DNA from: Breoghania sp.
Lineage (GTDB): Bacteria; Pseudomonadota; Alphaproteobacteria; Rhizobiales; Stappiaceae
Length of the DNA: 64,000 nucleotides
Reading direction: 5' to 3'
Assembly (NCBI RefSeq): GCF_963674635.1
Contig: NZ_OY771475.1
Coordinates: 2,604,001-2,668,000, forward strand
Position numbers and translations under genes: made by a program. The notes under the pieces were generated by a model that worked only from the letters and a program-made list of their open reading frames with translations, searched no databases and had not been told where the DNA came from. Numbering within the stretch: position 1 is the first letter of the stretch; every line of letters starts with the position of its first letter. Positions 33,635-41,910 of this stretch are shown here, in pieces.

Positions 33635-35446
33635 ATGTTCGAGAACAAGAATTACGTCGTCGCGATCGTGCTCTCATTAGCGATCCTGCTCGGCTGGCAG
33701 TATTTTGTCGTCCAGCCAGGCTTGGAGGCGCGTCGCGAAGCACAGGTGGCCGCCCTCAAGGAAGAGGCCGCCAAGCAGGGCGTGACCGCGGTTCTGCCCG
33801 GTGAGACCCGCCCCTCTCCTGAAGCTGCTCCGGCCACGGCTCCGCAGGCGACCAGCGAAAAAGCCGTCGCGATGACGCGTGAAGAGGCCATCGCCGCCAC
33901 GCCGCGGGTCGAGATTAAGACGGAGAGCCTGTCCGGCTCCGTCAATTTGCGCGGCGCGCGCATCGACGATCTTCACCTTTCCAATTATCGCGAGACGGTC
34001 GACGACAACAGCCCGACCATCACGCTCCTCTCGCCGTCTGGCTCAGAGCACCCCTATTACGCGGAATTCGACTGGACGACGGATCCGGGGGCCAACGTCA
34101 CGGTTCCCGACGCCCAGACGGTCTGGACGCAGGAGAGCACCGGCCCGCTGAGCGAGACCAACCCGCTCGTTCTCAGCTGGGACAATGGCGAAGGCCTGAC
34201 CTTCCGCCGCACGATTTCGGTCGACAAGGACTACATGTTCACCGTTACCCAGTCCGTGGCCAACGCCACCGACCAGGAGGTGAAGCTTTATCCTTACGGA
34301 CTGATCTCGCGCCACGGCACGCCGGACACCAAGGGCTTCTATATTCTGCATGAGGGGCTGATCGGCGTCTTCGGCGACCAGGGCCTGAAAGAGGTCAAAT
34401 ACGCCGACCTCAAGGAAGAAAAGGCCGTGCGCGGCGATGCGACCAACAACGGTTGGCTTGGCATCACCGACAAGTACTGGGCGACGGCGCTCATTCCGGC
34501 AGATGCCAACACCCAGTTCCAGCCGCGCTTTTCCTACATTCCCAACGTTGACGGCTATCAGGCCGACTATCTCGGCAATGCGGTTTCCGTGCCCGCCGGT
34601 GGCCAATCGGAAGCCAAGGTCCGCTTGTTCGCAGGCGCCAAGGAAGTCAACGTCATCAACAAGTACGATGATGAGTACTCCATCCACAATTTCGATCTGA
34701 TGATCGACTGGGGCTGGTTCTATTTCATCACCAAGCCGATGTTCTGGATGATCGATCTCTTCTACAAGATGGTCGGCAACTTCGGCATCGCCATCCTGCT
34801 GGCCACCGTGGTGGTTAAGCTCATCTTCTTCCCGCTCGCAAATAAGTCCTATGTTTCGATGAGCCGGATGAAGAAGGTCCAGCCGCAAATGGCTGAGATC
34901 CGCGAGCGTTACAAGGACGACAAGGCGCAGCAGCAGAAGGCCATGATGGAGCTGTACAAGACGGAGAAGATCAATCCACTTGCCGGCTGCCTTCCGATGA
35001 TCATCCAGATCCCGGTGTTCTTCTCGCTCTACAAGGTGCTCTATGTAACCATCGAAATGCGGCACGCGCCGTTCTTTGGATGGATCCACGACCTGTCCGC
35101 GCCCGATCCGACTTCGGTGTTCACGCTGTTCGGGCTGGTGCCTTGGGATCACCCGGCCTTCATGTCGATCGGCATCTGGCCGTTGATCATGGGTGTCACC
35201 ATGTTCCTCCAGATGAAGATGAACCCGACGCCGGCCGAGCCCGCGCAGCAGATGATCTTCAACTGGATGCCGGTGATGTTCACCTTCATGCTGGGTTCGT
35301 TCCCCGCCGGCCTCGTGATCTACTGGGCGTGGAACAACTCGCTGTCGATCCTTCAGCAATATGTCATCATGCGCCGTCAGGGCGTGAAGATGGAACTTTT
35401 CGACAACGTGCTTGGGACTTTCAAGCGCAAGAAGAGCGAAACATAA
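33635..35446 (+). CDS. yidC: Membrane protein insertase YidC
   Basis: The 603-residue inner-membrane insertase has a first transmembrane segment at residues 8-22 (VVAIVLSLAILLGW). A Glu/Ala/Pro-rich linker and a large periplasmic beta-domain (about 90-345) follow, then five C-terminal transmembrane segments from about 365 to 580. The conserved core is MFWMIDLFYKMVGNFGIAILLATVVVKLIFFPLANKSY, followed by the cytoplasmic coiled-coil and LAGCLPMIIQIPVFFSLYKVLYV. It inserts membrane proteins alone or with Sec. The ATG at 33635 begins MFENKNYV, the family start. A strong terminator follows. Confidence 0.98.
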   Translation: MFENKNYVVAIVLSLAILLGWQYFVVQPGLEARREAQVAALKEEAAKQGVTAVLPGETRPSPEAAPATAPQATSEKAVAMTREEAIAATPRVEIKTESLSGSVNLRGARIDDLHLSNYRETVDDNSPTITLLSPSGSEHPYYAEFDWTTDPGANVTVPDAQTVWTQESTGPLSETNPLVLSWDNGEGLTFRRTISVDKDYMFTVTQSVANATDQEVKLYPYGLISRHGTPDTKGFYILHEGLIGVFGDQGLKEVKYADLKEEKAVRGDATNNGWLGITDKYWATALIPADANTQFQPRFSYIPNVDGYQADYLGNAVSVPAGGQSEAKVRLFAGAKEVNVINKYDDEYSIHNFDLMIDWGWFYFITKPMFWMIDLFYKMVGNFGIAILLATVVVKLIFFPLANKSYVSMSRMKKVQPQMAEIRERYKDDKAQQQKAMMELYKTEKINPLAGCLPMIIQIPVFFSLYKVLYVTIEMRHAPFFGWIHDLSAPDPTSVFTLFGLVPWDHPAFMSIGIWPLIMGVTMFLQMKMNPTPAEPAQQMIFNWMPVMFTFMLGSFPAGLVIYWAWNNSLSILQQYVIMRRQGVKMELFDNVLGTFKRKKSET

Positions 35447-35485
35447 CGGAGCGGATCGGCGTTTCCGCATCGCTTGAAATCACGG

Positions 35486-35523
35486 TTGCCGGCCAGATTG
35501 TTTCGATCTGGCCGGCAATTTTT
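35486..35523 (+). terminator. Rho-independent terminator after yidC
   Basis: A perfect 13-bp stem (TTGCCGGCCAGAT with ATCTGGCCGGCAA), a 7-nt loop and a T5 tract, 40 bp after the yidC stop. It is a textbook intrinsic terminator. It suggests that engB is transcribed separately or by partial read-through. Confidence 0.93.
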
Positions 35524-35598
35524 ATGGTATGCCTGCTGCCTGCCCGCTTAGGGTGAGACATTGCAAGAAACCGGACCAAACCGGCCCTGCGAGACCAG

Positions 35599-36318
35599 AT
35601 GACAGATACACCGCCTCTTTCCGACATCGATCCCGCTGATGCAGAGGCCGCGGCCCTTGCCCGGCTCGAAGCAGGACGTTTGCTGTTTGCCCGCCCCTGG
35701 GACTTCGTGACCTCGGTTGCGCGCTACCAACAACTGAGCGCGCCGCAAGGCGTGGAGGTGGCCTTTGCGGGCCGCTCCAATGTGGGCAAGTCGAGCCTGA
35801 TCAACGCGGTAACGGGCCGCAAGGGACTGGCACGCACCTCCAACACGCCGGGCCGCACACAGCTCCTCAACTTCTTCTCAACCCCCGATTTCGGCGGTGC
35901 CGAGCCGGTCACGATCGTCGACATGCCGGGCTACGGTTACGCGGAAGCCCCGAAAAAGACGGTGGATGCCTGGACCAACCTGATTTTCGATTACCTGCGC
36001 GGTCGTGTGAACCTGCGCCGGGTCTTCGTGCTGGTCGATTCTCGCCATGGCCTGAAGGGCAATGACCTGGCGGCGCTGAAGGCGCTGGACACGGCCGCTG
36101 TAACCTACCAGGTCGTGCTCACCAAGGCGGACAAGATCAAGCCTCCGGCCCTTGAGAAGCTGGTGCAGCAGACGCTTGCCGAAATCAGCCGCCGCCCTGC
36201 CGCCTTCCCGATCGTCATCACAACATCGAGCGAAAAGGGCGTCGGGATCGACGAGTTGCGCGCAACCATAGCCGAGATCGGCGGATTTTCTGCGCCGGCA
36301 GAGAGTTCGGAAAGCTAA
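35599..36318 (+). CDS. engB: Ribosome biogenesis GTPase EngB (YihA/YsxC)
   Basis: The 239-residue TrmE-Era-EngA-EngB family GTPase has G1 GRSNVGKSSLINAV, G2 region TSNTPGRTQLLNFF, G3 DMPGYGYA, G4 LTKADK and G5 TTSSEKG. It helps large-subunit ribosome assembly. The first 45 residues (acidic, ADAEAAALARLEAGRLLFA) are a longer N-terminal arm than in E. coli, as usual in alphaproteobacteria. Confidence 0.96.
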   Translation: MTDTPPLSDIDPADAEAAALARLEAGRLLFARPWDFVTSVARYQQLSAPQGVEVAFAGRSNVGKSSLINAVTGRKGLARTSNTPGRTQLLNFFSTPDFGGAEPVTIVDMPGYGYAEAPKKTVDAWTNLIFDYLRGRVNLRRVFVLVDSRHGLKGNDLAALKALDTAAVTYQVVLTKADKIKPPALEKLVQQTLAEISRRPAAFPIVITTSSEKGVGIDELRATIAEIGGFSAPAESSES

Positions 36319-36368
36319 GGCAGACTGTGGCCGGGTCGCGCGTCGTCACAATTTCCATGGGCACGGCG

Positions 36369-36398
36369 TTTACGCTCGGGACCGAATTGGTCTATAGA
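36369..36398 (+). promoter_or_regulatory. Possible promoter for argB
   Basis: TTTACG and TATAGA are spaced by 18 nt, 63 bp before the argB start. It is a moderate match to sigma-70 hexamers. Two GAATTGG repeats flank the -10. Support is from pattern only. Confidence 0.35.
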
Positions 36399-36460
36399 CG
36401 CTCTTCAGAATTGGCCGAACCCGCACTGGATCGGGCATTACCGACGAGGCTCCCCCCGCT

Positions 36461-37354
36461 ATGAGCAATCATTCCACGCCCGCGCTGACGCGCGCCACCA
36501 TCATCTCCGAAGCCCTGCCCTACATGCAGCGCTATGACAACCGGACCGTGGTGGTGAAGTATGGCGGGCATGCTATGGGCGATGAAGAGCTTTCCAAGGC
36601 CTTTGCGCGCGACATCACGCTGCTGCGCCAATCCGGGGTTCATCCGGTTGTGGTGCATGGCGGCGGGCCGCAGATCGGTGACATGCTCAAGCGGCTCGGC
36701 ATCGAGAGCGAGTTCCGCGGCGGGCTTCGTGTCACGGACAAGGCGACCGTCCAGATCGTGGAAATGGTTCTGGCCGGCGGCATCAACAAGGATATCGTCA
36801 ACACCATCAATAACGAGGGCGGACGCGCCGTCGGGCTGTGCGGCAAGGATGGCCGCATGGTGGTGGTGGACCGGCTGACCCGCACGACGGTCGATCCCGA
36901 TTCCAATATCGAGAAGATTGTCGATCTGGGCTTCGTGGGCGAACCGAAATCGGTCGACCCGACGGTGTTGAAACTGGTTCTCAAGGAAGACCTGATCCCG
37001 GTTGTCGCCCCCGTGGCGCCCGGCGTCGACGGAGAGACCTACAACGTCAACGCGGATACCTTCGCGGGCGCCATCGCCGGTTCTCTCAATGCCTCTCGCC
37101 TTATGTTCCTGACCGACGTGCCCGGTGTCCTCGACAAGGATGGCAATCTCTTGAAACGGCTGACGGTCGCCGAAGCGCGTTCGCTGATCCTCGACGGGAC
37201 GATTTCCGGCGGCATGATCCCGAAGGTGGAGACCTGCATCGACGCGCTCGACCGGGGTGTGGAAGGGGTTGTGATCCTGAACGGCAAGGTGCCGCACGCG
37301 GTGCTGCTGGAGCTCTTCACCGAAGGTGGCGCGGGCACACTGATCACGCGCTGA
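36461..37354 (+). CDS. argB: Acetylglutamate kinase
   Basis: The 297-residue amino-acid kinase phosphorylates N-acetylglutamate in arginine biosynthesis. Motifs are VVVKYGGHAMG near residue 30, VVVHGGGPQIGDMLKRLGI near 66, and FAGAIAGSLNASRLMFLTDVPGVLD near 205. The C-terminal block GGMIPKVETCIDALDRGVEGVVILNGKVPHAVLLELFTEGGAGTLI is present. The length and N-terminal helix suggest the hexameric arginine-inhibited type (inference). Confidence 0.97.
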   Translation: MSNHSTPALTRATIISEALPYMQRYDNRTVVVKYGGHAMGDEELSKAFARDITLLRQSGVHPVVVHGGGPQIGDMLKRLGIESEFRGGLRVTDKATVQIVEMVLAGGINKDIVNTINNEGGRAVGLCGKDGRMVVVDRLTRTTVDPDSNIEKIVDLGFVGEPKSVDPTVLKLVLKEDLIPVVAPVAPGVDGETYNVNADTFAGAIAGSLNASRLMFLTDVPGVLDKDGNLLKRLTVAEARSLILDGTISGGMIPKVETCIDALDRGVEGVVILNGKVPHAVLLELFTEGGAGTLITR

Positions 37355-37499
37355 TGGCTCGCAGGGCAGACGTTCCCCCGTCTACCCATGTTTACCCACG
37401 CGACCTTTCCCGAATTGACCTGCCGAGTGGGCGCCCTTAAACCGGGATGACCCGGCGCGGGCCCCTTCGCCCCATGCCAACGCGCGAAAGTCTTCCTTC

Positions 37500-38195
37500 A
37501 TGACCATGGATCCGTTCGGCCCTGTCACTGACTGGGTCTTCGACCTCGACAACACGCTTTATCCGGCCCAAACGAACCTGTTCGCCCAGATCGACGACCG
37601 GATTGTCGATTATGTGATCCGTCTGACCGGCTTGAGCGCCGAAGAGGCCCGTACGATCCAGAAGGACTATTACCAGCGCTACGGAACGACGCTGCGCGGT
37701 CTGATGATGGAATATGACATCGAGCCCGACGACTTCCTGGAGTTCGTGCATGACATCGACCACGGCGCGCTGAAGCCGGACCCGCGGCTGGGAAATGCGA
37801 TCCGTCGATTGCCGGGCCGCAAGTTCATCATGACAAACGGCACGCGCCAACATGCCCTTGCCGTGTCAAACAAGCTGGGCATCACCGATTACTTCACCGA
37901 CATGTTTGGCATCGAGGATGCCGAGCTTGTGCCCAAACCCTTTGCCGAAACCTACGACATCTTCCTCAAGCGTAATACGATCGACCCGACCCGCGCAGCG
38001 ATGTTTGAGGATCTGGCACGCAACCTGAAAATCCCGCATGACCTTGGCATGCAGACGGTTCTGGTCGTGCCGTCAGGCACCCGCGAGGTGTTTCGTGAGG
38101 CCTGGGAGCTTGAAGGCCGCAACGCACCTTACGTGGGTTTCGTAACCGAAGATCTGGCGGGCTTTCTGGAAGGGCTTCTCGAAAAAGTCGCCTGA
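37500..38195 (+). CDS. HAD-family pyrimidine 5'-nucleotidase
   Basis: The 231-residue HAD hydrolase is of the Sdt1/Phm8-like pyrimidine 5'-nucleotidase subfamily. Motif I is VFDLDNTLYP, motif II is FIMTNGT, motif III is the lysine in ELVPKPFAETYD and motif IV is MFEDLARNLK. The cap insertion (QKDYYQRYGTTLRGLMMEYDI) is typical. It would dephosphorylate UMP or CMP, or related phosphates. An ATG three codons in is an alternative start. It follows argB by 145 bp, and a repeat array lies just downstream. Confidence 0.88.
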   Translation: MTMDPFGPVTDWVFDLDNTLYPAQTNLFAQIDDRIVDYVIRLTGLSAEEARTIQKDYYQRYGTTLRGLMMEYDIEPDDFLEFVHDIDHGALKPDPRLGNAIRRLPGRKFIMTNGTRQHALAVSNKLGITDYFTDMFGIEDAELVPKPFAETYDIFLKRNTIDPTRAAMFEDLARNLKIPHDLGMQTVLVVPSGTREVFREAWELEGRNAPYVGFVTEDLAGFLEGLLEKVA

Positions 38196-38230
38196 GGGCG
38201 CGGATAACGTCAGAGGAGAGAACGAAGTTC

Positions 38231-38745
38231 CTCGGATACGGCAAAGCCAGCCCCCCCCCCTCACCCGGCGCATCCGCGCCGACCTCTCCCTGTGGGAGAG
38301 GTGATGAGCCGGGCTCTTTTCCAAGGCGACAATCCGAATTTGCTGCCCTTGCGCCCCCCCCCCGGATCAGGGCCCGCTATGTCGCCACATGCGCGATCAA
38401 GCTCCCTCTCCCATGGGGAGAGGGGTGGGGTGAGGGGCTGCGATATCTCCGAGGGCACGGCATGGCCTGCCCCCTCACCCGGCGCGATCCGCGCCGACCT
38501 CTCCCCATGGGAGAGGTGATAGGCCGGGCTCTTTTCCAAGGCGACAATCCGAATTTGCCGCCCTTGCGCACCCCCGATCAAGACCTGCGGTATCGCCACA
38601 TCCGCGATCAAGCCCCCTCTCCCATGGGGAGAGGGTTGGGGTGAGGGGATGCGATCTCTCCGGGGATACGGTATGGTCTGCCCCCTCACCCAGCGCGAGC
38701 CGCGCCGACCTCTCCCCGTGGGAGAGGTGATGAGCCGGGGTCCGG
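38231..38745. repeat. Tandem array of about 212-bp units with internal palindromes
   Basis: Copies of CCCTCACCC begin at 38258, 38472 and 38683, so units are about 214 and 211 bp and the third is truncated. Each unit holds CTCTCCC...GGGAGAGGTGAT, a conserved CTTTTCCAAGGCGACAATCC block and a CCCTCTCCCATGGGGAGAGG palindrome. Copies differ by scattered substitutions and by poly-C length. The array lies at the convergent junction between the nucleotidase gene and upp, where it may also act as a bidirectional transcription barrier. Confidence 0.92.
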
Positions 38746-38797
38746 AATGTCGCTGGCGTGGCTGAGAGCGGGAAATTCGCCGTCCCGCAAATCGTGC

Positions 38798-39427
38798 CTA
38801 TTTCGTTCCGTACATGCGGTCGCCCGCATCGCCGAGGCCGGGCACGATATAGGCGTGCTCGTTGAGCTTCTGATCAATCGCCGCGGTGAAGATCGGCACG
38901 TCCGGATGGGCCTCGGAGAACTTCTCGATGCCTTCCGGGGCTGCCAGAAGGCAGACGAACCGCAGGTTCTTGGCACCCCGTTCCTTCAGACGATCCAGGG
39001 CGACAATGGCGGAGTTGGCAGTGGCCAGCATCGGGTCCACAACGACGATCAGGCGGTCTTCCAGGTCTTCCGGGGCCTTGAAGTAGTATTCCACCGGAAT
39101 CAGCGTCTTGGGATCGCGGTAAAGGCCGATATGGGCAACGCGGGCCGACGGCACCAAATCCAGCATGCCTTCCAGAAGGCCGTTTCCGGCCCGAAGGATG
39201 GAGCAGAAGACCAGCTTCTTGCCAGCCAGCGTCGGGGAGCTCATCTCGGCAATCGGCGTCTCGATGGTGATGGTGGTCAGCTCCAGATCGCGCATGACCT
39301 CGTAGCACATCAAATGCGCGATCTCGCGCAGAAGTTGCCGGAAGCTGGACGTGGAGGTTTCCTTGTCACGCATGATGGTGAGCTTGTGCTGCACCAGCGG
39401 ATGGTCGATGACTGTCGCCGTTCCCAT
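38798..39427 (-). CDS. upp: Uracil phosphoribosyltransferase
   Basis: The 209-residue type I phosphoribosyltransferase converts uracil and PRPP to UMP. Motifs are SILRAGNGLLEGML near residue 75, the PRPP loop VVVDPMLATANSAIVALDRL near 130 and the uracil-binding C-terminus YIVPGLGDAGDRMYGTK. GGAG 9 nt before the ATG at 39427 decides it over a frame extended by 22 codons. It is the last gene of the minus-strand nucleoside locus, 136 bp after the DUF1688 gene. Confidence 0.97.
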   Translation of the reverse strand: MGTATVIDHPLVQHKLTIMRDKETSTSSFRQLLREIAHLMCYEVMRDLELTTITIETPIAEMSSPTLAGKKLVFCSILRAGNGLLEGMLDLVPSARVAHIGLYRDPKTLIPVEYYFKAPEDLEDRLIVVVDPMLATANSAIVALDRLKERGAKNLRFVCLLAAPEGIEKFSEAHPDVPIFTAAIDQKLNEHAYIVPGLGDAGDRMYGTK

Positions 39428-39563
39428 GCCGGAAACTCCTTCTTGTTCTGCTCTGTTGTTTCTTGATCGCGCGGACGACGCTTGCCGGGGCAAGCAGATC
39501 CGCGGGGTCGATCAATCTGGCGAAGGCCCCGGCTCCCGGTCGCTTCACCACGCTTTCTGGCGG

Positions 39564-40883
39564 CTACTTTAGCCCGTCCGGGGCGCCAAACTGAATCATT
39601 GGGACCAATGTGCCGCGTTTTTCCAACGCAATCTTGCCGGCAGCGTGCCGGATAGCACCTTCCAGAAGGCCTGCCAGCGGCATTTCTTCCGCACGCACCT
39701 CAAATCGCAGGCGCAACTTTTCCGCGAGCCGGTCGAAGAGCGCGACAGTCACGGCCCGCAATTCAACCGCCTGAGGCGCATCAAGGGCGATCACTCCGCC
39801 TTGCGGGGGGCCATCACAAAGCGTCACGACACCTGCATCGAGCAACAGTGCTGCCGCAGGTGCATCACTGTTGATGGTCAGATCCTCAAGGCCCGAAATC
39901 TCCACTCCCGCCCAGACAAGCGGCTCCACCAGATCCGGAACCAGGCGTTGCAGGCGCGCATGGAACGGCATGAAGGTCTCCGTCCCCTCCTCAATCCCCT
40001 CACCGCGCAGGCTCGGGTGAGTGGCGGTGTCGCCAAGCGGAATACCGCCAAGCGCCGGTCCGCCCACCTGCACGATAGCCAGCCCGTCGCACAGGAGTTC
40101 CATCACACGGGAGGCGCCCAGCGCGCCCTCCAGACCTTCCTCGAAAAGCAGGTCGAACACCCCACCGGGGCGCGGATCGTCTTTTTGGGCGAAGACATCG
40201 TCCCTCAGCCCCACAGCTTCGCCCAGACGCCGAAGAACACGGGCAAGAGGCGCGCAGTCCATCGCCGGATTGTCAGGGTCGATCTGGAGACCCGCCGCGA
40301 TCTCGTCTTCCGAGACACGCACGAGCTGGCCTGCGTCGGCGCGCAGGGGATCGAGTGGCTGACCAGAGAAAAGACCGCTTGCGATCATGGACAGGCTGGC
40401 AATAGCGAGCCCGTCCGCGCCAGGATAACGTTCCCCCGTCAGAGCGTCGGCAAAGCCCCAGCCGTCCGGCGCAGCGGGTCCGATGAACCCGGCGACAAGC
40501 GCCATGTCGAAGGCGGCGCGGCCCATCTCGCGCACATCCGGCCATTGCCGTGAGGCGGCAAGACCGGCAAACCGGTCATGACCGCCCGCCTCAAATCGCC
40601 GCCAGACGGAATGGAACGGAAGCGCCAGATCCGGCCATTCGGCCCTGATCCGCGCAGCCAGACTGTCAGAAAGGGGATCGAGCGCACCAATATCGACGGC
40701 GACATGAGAAAGCTCGCCTTCAAGCGCCTTGTCCAACAACAGGTTTGCACGGGCGCGCACCGCATGCGGGGTCATCAGAATGCGCGCCTTGTGGGCGAGC
40801 GCGTCGTCATAGTCGATGGGGAGGTCGGCTTCGCTGCCTTGCCCCAGAAGCGGCTCGGATGGAGAATCGGTTTTGTCGGTCAT
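39564..40883 (-). CDS. DUF1688 (URC4/Urg3-like) protein
   Basis: The 439-residue cytosolic protein belongs to DUF1688, which includes yeast Urc4 and fungal Urg3, needed for the non-classical URC uracil-degradation pathway. Its biochemical reaction is not established. The pattern fits the family: AHKARILMTPHAVRARANLLL near the start, SVWRRFEAGGHDR, and GVFDLLFEEGLEGALGASRVMELLCDGLAIVQVGGPALGGIPLGD. The C-terminal part LTINSDAPAAALLLDAGVVTL closes the fold. It is next to upp; uracil phosphoribosyltransferase is also a URC gene in yeast. No URC1 (GTP-cyclohydrolase-II-like) gene is in the window. The AAAGG ribosome site favours ATG 40883 over a GTG two codons earlier. Confidence 0.88.
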   Translation of the reverse strand: MTDKTDSPSEPLLGQGSEADLPIDYDDALAHKARILMTPHAVRARANLLLDKALEGELSHVAVDIGALDPLSDSLAARIRAEWPDLALPFHSVWRRFEAGGHDRFAGLAASRQWPDVREMGRAAFDMALVAGFIGPAAPDGWGFADALTGERYPGADGLAIASLSMIASGLFSGQPLDPLRADAGQLVRVSEDEIAAGLQIDPDNPAMDCAPLARVLRRLGEAVGLRDDVFAQKDDPRPGGVFDLLFEEGLEGALGASRVMELLCDGLAIVQVGGPALGGIPLGDTATHPSLRGEGIEEGTETFMPFHARLQRLVPDLVEPLVWAGVEISGLEDLTINSDAPAAALLLDAGVVTLCDGPPQGGVIALDAPQAVELRAVTVALFDRLAEKLRLRFEVRAEEMPLAGLLEGAIRHAAGKIALEKRGTLVPMIQFGAPDGLK

Positions 40884-40929
40884 GGGCACCTTTCAATGGC
40901 GGCTGCCTACTGAGTGTCGCCCGCACCCG

Positions 40930-41910
40930 TCAAGACGGATGGGTTTCGTCGAGACGCGCAAGAAGACGCACCCGGGTCTCCTCGTCGCAAAATGCTGCGC
41001 GCAATGCGGTGCGTGTGAGATCCGTCACGGCGGCCGCGTCCCAATGTTGGGCGAGCGCCGTTTCGTCGTAGTCACGCCCCAGAGTCGTGGCGAAGAATGG
41101 CGGATCGTCTGAATTGATCGTGACCGGGATACCCGCCTGACGCAAGCGCCCGACCGGATGGGTGGCCCGGTCCGGATAGAGCCCAAGCGCAATGTTGGAG
41201 CCGGGGCAAACCTCCAACACAACCTTTTCTTCCGCCATGCGCCGCATCAGATCCGCATCCTCCACCGCTCTGACCCCATGGCCGATACGGGTAACGCGGA
41301 GATGATCGAGCACGTCGCGAACGCTTTCCGGCCCGCCAAATTCACCGGCATGGGCCGTGAGCCCGTAGCCCGCCTCACGCGCCATCGCGAAGGCATGGGC
41401 AAAATCGGTCGCCATGCCTTGCCGCTCATCGCCAGTAAGACCGAAACCTGTGACGAGCGGATGGGGATGGGCAATCATGGCTTTGGCTGCGCGCGTGACC
41501 GCCTCGCGCCCCAGATGGCGCACTCCGACGACGATCATCCGGCCCTCCACGCCGGTCTCATCTCGCGCCTGCTCCATGCCTGCGGCAATGCCTTCAACAT
41601 AGGTCGCAAAGGACAATCCGGCGGAGGCCGCATGATCGGGCGAAATGAAAACCTCGCCATAGATCATGCCCTCGCGCGCCGCCCCCGCGTAGTGAGCGTG
41701 GGCGAGCGCGGCATAGTCTTCCGGTTCGCGAAAGACGGCGGCAGCGCGGTCATAGGCACTCAGAAAGGAGGTGAAGTCGCTCCACGCATAGCTTCCATTG
41801 GCGGCAAAAAGGCCTTCGACATCGATGCCGCGACGCAAGGCGAGACTTCGCACCAATTGCGGCGGAGCGGCCCCTTCGATATGGCAATGCAGCTCGGCTG
41901 TCAGACGCAT
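40930..41910 (-). CDS. add: Adenosine deaminase
   Basis: The 326-residue TIM-barrel deaminase converts adenosine or deoxyadenosine to inosine nucleosides. Zinc ligands H8 and H10 are in ELHCHIEG, and the catalytic region is LTAHAGEFGGPESV. Later motifs are TRIGHGVRAVED, EVCPGSNIALGLYP and INSDDPPFFATTL, all as in family. A shorter N-terminus than mammalian enzymes is normal. Its start lies 10 bp inside the dioxygenase gene, showing tight coupling. Confidence 0.96.
   Translation of the reverse strand: MRLTAELHCHIEGAAPPQLVRSLALRRGIDVEGLFAANGSYAWSDFTSFLSAYDRAAAVFREPEDYAALAHAHYAGAAREGMIYGEVFISPDHAASAGLSFATYVEGIAAGMEQARDETGVEGRMIVVGVRHLGREAVTRAAKAMIAHPHPLVTGFGLTGDERQGMATDFAHAFAMAREAGYGLTAHAGEFGGPESVRDVLDHLRVTRIGHGVRAVEDADLMRRMAEEKVVLEVCPGSNIALGLYPDRATHPVGRLRQAGIPVTINSDDPPFFATTLGRDYDETALAQHWDAAAVTDLTRTALRAAFCDEETRVRLLARLDETHPS

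Noticed and set aside
34043..35470. 475-codon open frame on the minus strand
   Set aside because: It is antisense to yidC, and its His/Asp-rich translation is a codon-usage artefact.
38231..38745. CRISPR array
   Set aside because: The repeats are about 212 bp tandem units without spacers, so this is not a CRISPR.
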